Assembly: GCF_010726645.1 (NCBI RefSeq)
Contig: NZ_AP022563.1
Location: 4,216,001-4,280,000, forward strand
Direction: 5' to 3'
Length of the DNA stretch: 64,000 bases
Source: Mycolicibacterium duvalii
Lineage (GTDB): Bacteria; Actinomycetota; Actinomycetes; Mycobacteriales; Mycobacteriaceae
Of this stretch, positions 16,390 to 27,000 are shown one piece after another. The notes under the pieces are model-generated. The model saw only the letters and a list, made by a program, of their open reading frames with translations, did no database searches and was not told where the DNA came from. Both the position numbers and the translations under genes were made by a program. Numbering within the stretch: the first letter of the stretch is position 1; each line of letters begins with the position of its first letter.

Positions 16390-17838
16390 CTAAGCGACGA
16401 GTCCCCAGTGCCCGCTGTCGGCGACCCGGCAGGACACATCGCTCATCACCTTCATGTACCGCGTCACTGATTTCTCGGCGACCGGGTTGTCGGGATGCAT
16501 GATCGCCATCACCGTGCCTTCGCCGTACCGGAAAATGTAGATGGTCAGCTGATAAGAGAATCGGCCGTCCGGGAAGATGCCGATGTTGTCCGCGAGCCCC
16601 ATGTCGGCCGCGGCCAGAATCGCGTTGAGCGGCGCCGCGCCGCCGTGGAAGAAATTCGACACCGGGAAGTTGGGTCGCGGCCAGTTCAGCCACGGGGCCA
16701 ACTCGCGCACCCGGTAGTACGGCACCTTCGCCATGGCGAGGTTCGAATCGAACGACGTCTGCGCCGCACCGGCGGCCTCGGCAAACGAGGCCGCCCCGAT
16801 GGGCACGGTGATCGGAACCAGTCCGGTGAACCAGCCCTGGGTCATGAAGTTGTCCGCTGCACTGCGCGAATCGCGCGGTGTCAGACCGTAATACGTCAGC
16901 GCGCCGGTCAGCTCGTGCTCCACCTGGGCCAGGCAGGCGAACAACCCGCCCACGAAGCGCGCACCGGCCGCCGCGCACGCCGTCTCGAAGCGCTCGGTCT
17001 GCGCGGGGTCCATCAGCACCGCCGAGGTCATGCTGCTGGTGGTGGCGGTGCGGGGGTTGCCCAGCGGGAGCGGGAACTCGGGGAAGCCGCCGTCGTTGTC
17101 CTCGGCGAAATCGATCCAGGCCCGCACCTCCGGCGAATCCACGGTCAGCTCTGCGGTGTGCGCACGTTCGCGGACGCAGAAATCGTCGAAGCTGCCGGCT
17201 TCGGGCAACGTGAACGCCTCGCCGCCCCCGCTGTAGGCCGAGTACATGCCGTTGGCTTCCAGCATCGTGGTGCCGATCAGGGTGGCGTCGCCGTGCACGT
17301 GGTCCATCGCCGCGAAGAAGGTGAAGCGGTCGGTGTTCTGGATGATCCCGAAAGTGAAACACCCCCACTCCAGCGGGCTGGGAATGCCGACGACGTGGGC
17401 GTGGATCTCGTCGACGGTCATGGTGCCGTACTCGGTCGGAACGAACTCGATGTCGGCCGGGTCCTCGAGGGTGTGCCGGACGAAGTCACCGTCGTCGGTG
17501 CCCTGGAACCAGCTGCGGAAGGTGTCGTGACGGCGCAGGTAGGCGTTCACGGCGTGGTCCATGGCCGTGATGTCGCACACGCCGGACACCTCGCAGCTGG
17601 CGATGATCTGCCGGGAGAAGGTCAGACCCGCGTCGGTGCGGTCACAGTAGTTCCGCAGATGCTGGCCCTGCATGTAGCTGACGGGCACCGCGCTGACCGG
17701 CGCGCGCCGGGCCCGGTCGGCCGACGCCGCGGTCGGATGCCAGGACGTGACCGCACCGGCTTGCAGCGACCATTCGTCGAGCGCGCCGATGGTGATCTTG
17801 CCGATGCGCAATGCCCAGTCCTCCCGGTCCCGCCCCAT
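16390..17838 (-). CDS. papA3: PapA3-like acyltransferase (trehalose acylation)
   Basis: A 482-residue polyketide-associated acyltransferase of the condensation-domain fold. The catalytic motif is H180-V-H-G-D184-A, that is HxxxD followed by Ala rather than the usual Gly. PapA3 proteins acylate trehalose to give diacyltrehalose. Two starts are possible: ATG at 17838, or TTG at 17811, which has GGGAGG at the right distance and would begin directly at the conserved LRIGKITIGALDEW; the TTG start is quite likely. First gene of the leftward TPP operon, divergent from the PKS. Confidence 0.88.
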   Translation of the reverse strand: MGRDREDWALRIGKITIGALDEWSLQAGAVTSWHPTAASADRARRAPVSAVPVSYMQGQHLRNYCDRTDAGLTFSRQIIASCEVSGVCDITAMDHAVNAYLRRHDTFRSWFQGTDDGDFVRHTLEDPADIEFVPTEYGTMTVDEIHAHVVGIPSPLEWGCFTFGIIQNTDRFTFFAAMDHVHGDATLIGTTMLEANGMYSAYSGGGEAFTLPEAGSFDDFCVRERAHTAELTVDSPEVRAWIDFAEDNDGGFPEFPLPLGNPRTATTSSMTSAVLMDPAQTERFETACAAAGARFVGGLFACLAQVEHELTGALTYYGLTPRDSRSAADNFMTQGWFTGLVPITVPIGAASFAEAAGAAQTSFDSNLAMAKVPYYRVRELAPWLNWPRPNFPVSNFFHGGAAPLNAILAAADMGLADNIGIFPDGRFSYQLTIYIFRYGEGTVMAIMHPDNPVAEKSVTRYMKVMSDVSCRVADSGHWGLVA

Positions 17839-18052
17839 TTTTCCCGCCGGCGAATCCGGCGTCAGCCGTCGCCGGCATCAACATACTCCGGCTTCGGCGG
17901 CAGTCGCCCGGCCTCGGTCCCTACCGGACCTTAACCCCGCACACATCCGGGCGCACATGCCATAGTGTCCGTCGGGGGAAGTTGATCGTCAGGACTACGG
18001 AATGTCGCGCAGGATCACCGCTTCACCGCCGATGAGCAGGGAGGACAACGGC
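17839..18052. promoter_or_regulatory. Divergent promoter region papA3 / pks
   Basis: 214 bp with no gene. TAGTGT at 17963-17968 is a plausible -10 box for the PKS. There is no clear dyad operator. AGGGAGG at about 18038-18045 is the PKS ribosome site. Both arms of the TPP locus must start here. Confidence 0.4.
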
Positions 18053-21000
18053 ATGGGATCCGCCGACCAGCCGAAGGCGCCGGCACCGCGTTTCGCGGTG
18101 ATCGGCTACGCCGCCCGCTTCCCGGGCGCCCCCGACGCCGACGCGTTCTGGGATTTGCTGCGTGACGGCCGCGAGGCCATCTCCGAGGTCCCGCAGGACC
18201 GCTGGGACGCCGACGAGTTCTTCGACCCCGACCCCGCGACGCCGGGCAAGGTGGTGACCCGCCGGGCCGGTTTCGTCGAGGATGCCACGGGCTTCGACGC
18301 CCCGTTCTTCGGCATGTCCACCCGCGAGGTCCGCCTGATGGACCCGCAGCACCGGCTGCTGCTGGAGACCGCGTGGCGGGCCGTCGAGCACGCGGGCACC
18401 GCGCCGACCTCGTTGGCCGGCAGCAACACCGGGGTCTTCGTCGGCCTGGCCACCCACGATTACCTCGGCATGGCCTCGGACGAACTGACCTATCCCGAGA
18501 TCGAGGCCTACATGGCCATCGGCACCTCGAACGCCGCGGCGGCGGGCCGCATCAGCTACCGGCTGGGCCTGCAGGGGCCGTCCGTCGCCGTCGACACCGC
18601 GTGCAGTTCGTCGCTGGTGGCGTTGCATCAGGCCTGTCAGGCGCTGCAACTCGGGGAGTGCGACCTCGCACTGGCCGGCGGGGCCAACGTCCTGCTCACC
18701 CCGGCCACCATGATCACGTTCTCCAGCGCGCACATGCTCGCGCCGGACGGCCGGTGCAAGACGTTCGACGCAGCCGCCGACGGCTACGTGCGCGGTGAAG
18801 GCTGCGGCGTCATCGTCATCAAGCGCCTGGAGGACGCCGTCCGTGACGGTGACCGGATCCGCGCGGTGATCCGCGGCAGCGCGATCAACCAGGACGGCGC
18901 GTCGGGCGGCCTCACGGTGCCCAACGGCGTTGCGCAGCAACATGTCATCGCCCAAGCGCTCACCCGCGCCGGGTTGGCCCCCGCCGATGTCGGGTATCTG
19001 GAGGCACACGGCACCGGGACCTCGCTGGGCGACCCGATCGAGGCCCAGGCCGCCGGCGAGGCGCTCGGCGCCGGCCGCGAGCCCGGGGCGCCGCTGTTGA
19101 TCGGCTCGGCCAAGACCAACATCGGGCACCTGGAGGCGGCGGCCGGGATCGCCGGCGTCATCAAGGTCATCCTGGCGCTGGAACACCAGATGCTGCCCAA
19201 GCACCTCAACTTCGAGAACCCGTCGCCGCACATCCCCTGGCACCGGCTGCCGATCGAGGTGGTCCGAGACACCCGGCCGTGGGAACGCAACGGCCGTCCC
19301 CGCATCGCCGGCGTCAGCTCGTTCGGGTTCGCGGGCACCAACGCGCATGTGATCCTCGAAGAGGCGCCGCAGCCCGATGAACCGGCCGCGGTGGCGGTCG
19401 AGCGCGACGATCGGCTGTTCAGCATCCTTCCGCTGTCGGCGCGCACCCCGGCGGCGCTGGTGCAGATCGCCGACCGTTATCGCGACTGGTGGACCGCGCA
19501 CCCTGAGGCCTCGCTGGCCGACGTGTGCCTGACCGCCGGCGCCGCCCGGGCCCATCTGGAGCACCGCGCCGCGCTGGTCGTGAACTCGAAGGAGTCCGCG
19601 CTCGAACTGCTCGGCGCGCTGGCCGACGACCGTCCGGCCCCCGGCCTGGTGCGCGGCGAGTGCCATGAACCCCCGAAGACCGCGTGGCTGTTCACCGGTC
19701 AGGGCAGCCAGTACCCCGGGATGGCGCGTGAGCTGTTCGACACCGAGCCGGTTTTCGCCGACACTGTCCGGCGCTGCGCGGACGCGGTCGCCGGAATCCT
19801 CGAAAAACCGCTCCTCGACGTGGTTTTCGGTGAGGACGAGCAGCAGCTGCAGCAGACGTCCTACGCCCAGCCGGCCCTCTTCGCCATCGAGATGGGCCTG
19901 GCCCGCCTGTGGCAGTCCTGGGGCCTGGAACCCGATGTGGTGCTCGGACACAGCGTCGGCCAGTACTCGGCGGCCTGTGTCGCGGGCATGTTCGGCGTGG
20001 AGGACGGCGCCCGGTTGATGGCAGAACGCGGCCGCCTCTTCGCCAGCCTGCCGGCCGGCGGGCGCATGGTCGCGGCGTTCACCGCCGCCGAGCGCGTCGA
20101 ACGGCTGACCGACGAGTTTCCCGGCCTGTCCGTCGCGGCCTACAACGGCGCCAACACGGTCCTGTCCGGTCCGGGCACCGATCTCGAGAAGGCGGTGGCC
20201 CGCCTGGCCGCCGACGGCGTGCGCTGCGACTGGCTCGACACCAGCCACGCGTTCCACTCGGCGCTGCTGGACCCCATCCTCGACGAGTTCGAAGCCGCCG
20301 CCCAGCAGGTCACTTTCACTGCGCCGCAACGCATCCTGATCGACAATCGCACCGGGGCCGCGCTCGGCCGAAGTGTCCGGCTCGACGGCGCCTACTGGCG
20401 CCGGCATGCGCGCCAGCCGGTCGAGTTCGCCAAGAGTGTGCGCACGCTCGCCGACCTGAATTGCCGGCTCCTGGTCGAGATCGGCCCGCGGCCGGTCCTG
20501 ACCGCGGCCGCCCTGAGCGCCTGGCCCGACCCGGCCACCGCCCCCCGGGTGATCGCGTCGCTGCGCCGCACCACCGCCGACCACCGGCAGATCACCGAAG
20601 CCCTCGCCGACGCCTACACGCTCGGGCAGTTGCCCGATTTCGACGCGCTGCGCCGGACCGGGGCACACAAGCTCGACCTGCCCACCTATCCGTTCGAGCA
20701 CCGCCAATACTGGTACAAGGACCACCGCGAGGGCCCCGACCGGCAGCAGAACCTCGCCGCGCGCACCCAGGCGGTCGGTCTGCTCGAAGACGGCCGCATC
20801 GACGAGCTCGCGGCCCTGCTCGACGACGCCGACCCGCGGACCCGCGAGGTACTGAGTAAGCTTGCCGCGCAGCACAATCGACAGCGCGGTACGCAGTCCA
20901 TCGCCGACGACCGCTACGAGATCCGCTGGACGCAGGCCGCATCCGTCCCGACGGTCGACGAGGACGTGACCTGGATCCTCGTCGGCGAGGACACCCCCGC

Positions 21001-24000
21001 CACGGCGCCGCTGATCGAAACCTTGACCACCCGTGGCGACCAGCACCGGCTGGTCGGTCTGCCGCTGTCGGACACCGACGAGGCCGCCCTCGTGGAGACG
21101 TTGCGCACTGCCGCGCAGGACAATCCGTCGGTCCGGATCGTGTGTCTGGCGGCGCTGGACATCGACAGCACCCCGTCGATGCGGGCGCTGCTACGGATGC
21201 AGCATCGCGTCGTGGGCGGGCTGCGCCGGTTGTTCCGCGCGGCGGCCAGCGCCGAATGTCGGGCTCCGATCTGGCTGATCACGCGCGGCGGCCAACATGT
21301 CACCGACGCCGACGCCGTCGCGCCGCACCAGAGCGCGCTGTGGGGCTTCGGTCGCGCTGCGGCGCTGGAGCTTCCGCACTCCTGGGGCGGCCTGGTCGAT
21401 CTCGCCGACGGCGCCACCGAGGACTGGCCGACGGTCCTCGACCGGATCGGCGCGGCACGCGACGCGGCGGTCCGGGAGGACCAGCTCGCGCTGCGCGATG
21501 GCGCGGTGTACGTCCCGCGGCTGATTCGACGCACCGAACCGCCGAATGCGGCGCCGCTGCCGCTGCGCAGTGACGCCACCTATCTGATCACCGGCGGGCT
21601 CGGCGCCATCGGTCTGGAGATCGCCGGCTACCTGGCCGCCCAGGGCGCTAAGCACCTGGTGCTGACCAGCCGCCGGCCCGCCGACGCCACGGCGCAGCGC
21701 ATCGACGCGCTGGCCGCACAGCACGGTTGCGACATCCGCGTGCACACCGCCGACGTCGCCGACGCGCACGACGTCGCGCATCTGCTGGCCGCCGTAGCCG
21801 CCGAGTTACCTCCGCTGGCCGGCATCGTGCACGCGGCCGGGGAGATCGGCACCACCGGGCTGACCGAGCTCGACGACACCGAACTCGACCGTGTCTTCGC
21901 CGGAAAGGTCTGGGGTGCCTGGCATCTCAGCGAGGCCGCGGCGGACCTGCAACTCGACTTCTTCCTCGGTACCTCCTCGATCGCGTCGGTGTGGGGTGGC
22001 TACGGGCAGACCGCTTACGGCGCGGCCAACGCCTTCCTCGACGGGCTGGCGTGGCGGCTACGCGCGCAGGGCATCACCGCGACCAGCGTCAACTTCGGTC
22101 CGTGGACGGCCGGGATGGCCGATGCGGAATCGCAGGCGCGGCTGGCCCAACGGGGAGTGCGCACCCTGTCGCCTGCGGACGCGCTGGCCGGACTGGCCGA
22201 CGCCGTGGCGGCCTCGGCGGCGCAGGCCGTCGTCGCCCGGATCGACTGGAGCCGCTTCCTGCCGCTCTTCGCGCAGGCCGGGCGGCGGGCTTTCCTCGCC
22301 GAGCTCGAGCGTGAGGTGCCCTCGCAGCCGGGGGCGGTGGCGACGCCGACGGGCCCCACGCCGCTGGTCGAGCGGCTCACCAACGCCCCGGTCCAACAGC
22401 GCCGCAAGCTGCTGATCGACTACCTGCGCGACGCGGTGGCCGAGGTGACCCGGGTCGACGCCGCCGAGATCCGCGAGGACGCCGGCTTCTTCGACATCGG
22501 CATGGACTCCCTGATGGCCGTCGAGTTGCGCCGCCGCATCGAGCAGGGAGTGGGTAAGGAGATTCCCGCCACGCTGGCGATGGATCATCCGCGGCTGTCC
22601 GACGTGGCCGACTACCTGCTCGGTGACGTGCTGGGCCTCGACGACCAGACCACCCCGAAACCGGCGGCCGTGACGGTCACCGCCCGCACCGACGAGCCCA
22701 TCGCGATCGTCGCGGTGTCGTGCCGGTTCCCCGGGGCGCCCGACCCGGAGGCGTTCTGGGACCTGCTGGCCGGCGGCGTCGACGCGATCCGCGAGGTTCC
22801 CGAGGACCGGTTCGACATCGACGAGTTCTACGACCCGGACCCCGACAGCCCCGGCAAGACGTACACGCGCTTCGGCGGATTCCTGGACGGCATCGACGGT
22901 TTCGATCCCGAGTTCTTCGGTATCTCGCCGCGCGAGGCGGTGTGGATCGAACCGCAGCAGCGGCTGATGCTCGAAACGGTGTGGGAGGGCCTCGAGCGCG
23001 CCGGATACTCACCACAGGAGTTGCGCGGCAGCCGGACCGGTGTCTTCGTCGGGGTGGCCGCCAACGAGTACGCCCACCTGTTGTCGGCGGAATCGATCGA
23101 CAAGATCGAACCCCACTTCATCACCGGCAATGCGCTCAACGCGATCTCGGGCCGGGTGGCCTTCACCCTGGGTTTCGAGGGGCCCGCGGTCGCGGTCGAC
23201 ACCGCGTGCAGTTCGGCGCTGGTGGCCGTGCACCAGGCCTGTCAGGCACTGCACACCGGCGACTGCGATCTGGCGCTGGCCGGTGGGGTCAATGTGCTGC
23301 TCAGCCCGGTGACGGTGGTCGCCGCCTCCCGGGCCAGGATGCTGTCGCCGGTCGGACGGTGCAAGACCTTCGACGCCTCCGCCGACGGCTATGTGCGCAG
23401 CGAGGGCGCCGGTGTGCTGGTGCTCAAGCGTCTCAGCGACGCGGTGCGCGACGGTGACCGGGTCTGTGCGGTGATCCCCGCCAGCGCCGTCAACCAGGAC
23501 GGCGCATCCAGCGGGTTGACGGTCCCCAACGGCGGTGCGCAGCAACGGCTGATCGGTACCGCGCTGGCCCGCGCCGGACTCAGCGGCGCCGACGTCGACT
23601 ACCTGGAGGCGCACGGCACCGGCACCCCGCTGGGCGACCCGATCGAGGTGCAGGCGGCTGCGGCGGCGTACGGCGCCGGTCGGGACGCGGACCGGCCGCT
23701 GCTGATGGGTTCGGTGAAGACGAACGTCGGCCATCTCGAATCGGCCTCCGGCGCCGCCGGGCTGATCAAGGTGGTGCTGTCGCTGCAGCACGGGATGTTG
23801 CCGCGCAGCCTGCATTTCGACAATCCCTCGCCACACATCCCGTGGGACACGCTGCCGGTCAAGGTGCTCGACGAGGCCGCGCCGTGGCAGGCCGACGGGC
23901 GCCCGCGCCGGGCCGGGGTCAGCTCGTTCGGGTTCACCGGCACCAACGCCCACGTTCTGGTCGAGGAGGCGCCCGCCCCGCCGGTTCCCGCTGCGGAGAA

Positions 24001-27000
24001 CGGTGCCGACGAGGCGGACGTTTCTTCGACCCGGCCCCAGCCGCCGGGTGTGCTGACCCTCTCCGCCCGCTCCCCCGAGGCCCTGACTGCCCTGGCGCGG
24101 CGTTACCACGACTGGCTGGGCGCTCACCCCGATGCCGATCTGACCGATCTCTGCCTCACCGCAGGCGCCGGCCGGGCCCACTTCGAGCATCGCGCGGCGC
24201 TGGTGGTCGAATCGGTCGAGTCGGCCCGGCACGGCCTGGCCGACCTGGTCGAGAACCGGCTGCGGCCGGGTGTGGTCCGCGGTGAGCACACCCATCAGCC
24301 GATGACGGCCTGGCTGTTCACCGGACAGGGCAGCCAGTACCCCGGCATGGCGCGGGAACTGTTCGACGCCGAACCGGTTTTCGCCGCGACGGTGACGCAG
24401 TGCGCGGACGCGGTGAAAGACATCGTGACCCGGCCCCTGCTGGAGGTGCTGTTCGCGGCCGACCGGAACACCGGAGACCTGCTGCGGCACACCTCGTTCG
24501 CGCAGCCCGCCCTCTTCGCCGTGGAGATGGGGCTGGCCAGACTGTGGCAGTCCTGGGGGATCGAACCCGACGTGGTGCTCGGCCACAGTGTGGGCCAGTA
24601 CGCGGCGGCGTGTGTGGCGGGCGTGTTCAGCCTCGAAGACGGTGCCCGGCTGATGGCCGAACGCGGGCGGATGTTCGGCGCTCTGCCCGACGGCGGGCGG
24701 ATGGTGGCGGTGTTCACCGATGCGGCGCAGGTCGAACAGGTGGCCGCCGAGTTCCCGCGGGTGTCGGTGGGCGCCTACAACGGCCCCAACACCGTGCTCT
24801 CGGGTCCCGGTGACGAGCTCGAGGACATCGTTGCGCGGTTCGAGGACGACGGCATCCGCTGCACCTGGCTGCACACCAGCCACGCGTTCCACTCCGAGCT
24901 GCTGGACCCGGCGCTCGACGAGTTCGAGTCCTACGCCGGGAAGATCGACTTCGCGGCGCCGACCCTGCCGCTGGTGTGCAATCGCACCGGCGCCGTGCTG
25001 ACCGCACAGCACCCGCTCGACGCCCAGTACTGGCGACGACACTCGCGCCAGCCGGTGCAGTTCGCCGAGAGCATCCGCACCGTCGCGGCGCTGGGCGCCT
25101 CGGTGCTGATGGAGATCGGTCCCCAGCCCGTCCTGACCGGTGCCGCGGTGCAGGTCTGGCCCGAGCACCTGGCGCCGCCGCGGGCGATCGCGTCGCTGCG
25201 CAAGGGTGTGGCCGACCGCCGGCAGATCGCCGACGCGCTGGCCGCCGCCTATGTCGGTGGGCACCGGCCGGATTTCGCTGCGCTGTACGCCCCGCACCGC
25301 GGCCGGCTCGAACTGCCGACCTACCCGTTCCAGCGGCGGCGGTTCTGGCCCAGAACCGCCGGGATCTCCGCCGACGGCGGCTCCGGCCCGGCAGTGTCCG
25401 GAATCCTGGGCGCTGCCAAGGATCTGGCCTCCGGTGACTGCGTCTACACCAGCCGGCTGTCGGTGAGATCGCAGCCGTGGCTGTGTGACCACGTCATCTA
25501 CGGCACCGTGGTGGTGCCCGGTGCGACCTACGCGGCGATGGCGCTGGCCGCCGTCGGTACGCCGGCGCACGTCAACGATGTGTTCTTCTACGAACCGATC
25601 ATCCTGCCGGAGAAGGCTTCCCGTGAAGTTCAGCTGACCCTGCACCCGGCGGCAGACGGCGGGCACAAGTTCGAAGTGCACAGCCGGCCGTACGGCGTGC
25701 GTGACGCCGAATGGGCGTTGAACGCCGAGGGCACCGTCGTACCGGGGGTCGACGAACCCGCTCCCGAGGACACCGGCCCGGTCGACGAAGCCGTCGAACG
25801 GCTCCAGCGGATGCGCCCGCAGGAACTCTTCGAGACCTTCGCCGACATGGAACTGGCCTGGGGGCCGACCTGGTCGGGCTCGCTGAAGTCGCTGTGGCTG
25901 GGTGAGGGAGAAGCGGTCGGCGACATCCTCGTCGGCGCCGAACTCGCCGAGCAGCTCGGGTCGGAGCCGATGCACCCGGTGCTGATGGATTTGTGCACCG
26001 GCGTGGCGTTCCCGGCGTTCCCGGCCCTGCTCGCCGCCGAACAGGGTGTCACCGATCTGTTCCTGCCGCTGCGGTACGGGCGGGTGACGCTGCGCGACAA
26101 GATGCCCCGGCGTTTCTACTGCCGCGCGACGTGGCGTCCGAGTGCGCTCGACAGTGAAACCCAGGTGTTCGACCTGGACTTCCTCGATCGGGACGGTCGG
26201 CAGCTGGGCGGAATTCGCGAGTTCACCGTCAAACGCGCTCCGCGCGAAGCGTTGCTGCGCGGCCTCGGCGGGGATGCCACCCGCCTGCTCTACACCCTGG
26301 GCTGGCACGAGGTACCGCCCCCGCCGCCGGCGGAGGACAGCGCGCCGGGGACGTGGCTGATCGCCGGATTCGACGAGCTGGCCGCCGCAGTGCCCGGCTG
26401 CATCCCGCTCGACTGCGCCCTCGACCCGGAACCGCTGGGACAGTTGCTGATCGACGCCCAGGAGCGGGGCGTGCCGTACTCCGGTGTGGTGTGGCGGGCC
26501 GCCGGTCCCGGCGCCGACGAAACCGACGCCGAGGTCGCCGCCCGCCTGGAGGCCGAGATCGAGCAGCTGCTCGGTGCCGTCGGGGCGGTGCAGCAGGGCG
26601 GCCCCGAACGGCCGGGTGTGAAGCTCCCTGGCGGGTTGTGGATCGTCACCGAAGGCGCCGTGGCCACGGAGTCGGGTGAGCCGGTCGACCCGGTGCAGTC
26701 GGCGCTGTGGGGCTTCGGACGCACCGCGATCAACGAGGAGCCGGCGCTGCGCTGCCGACTGGTCGACGTCGACGGCTCCGCCGAAGCCGTGCGCCTGCTG
26801 GCCGGACTGCTCGGCAATCCTGTCGACGAGCCGGAAATCGCGGTGCGTCAAGGCAAGATGCTCGCCTCCCGGTTGCTGCCGTGGGCCCGCAGCGGCCACC
26901 TCACGGTGCCGCGCTCGGCCGACTTCGTGCTGGCACCGACCGAGCGTGGAGCGATCGACAACCTGCGCCTGGCCGAGACCGACGTGCCGCCACCCGCCGC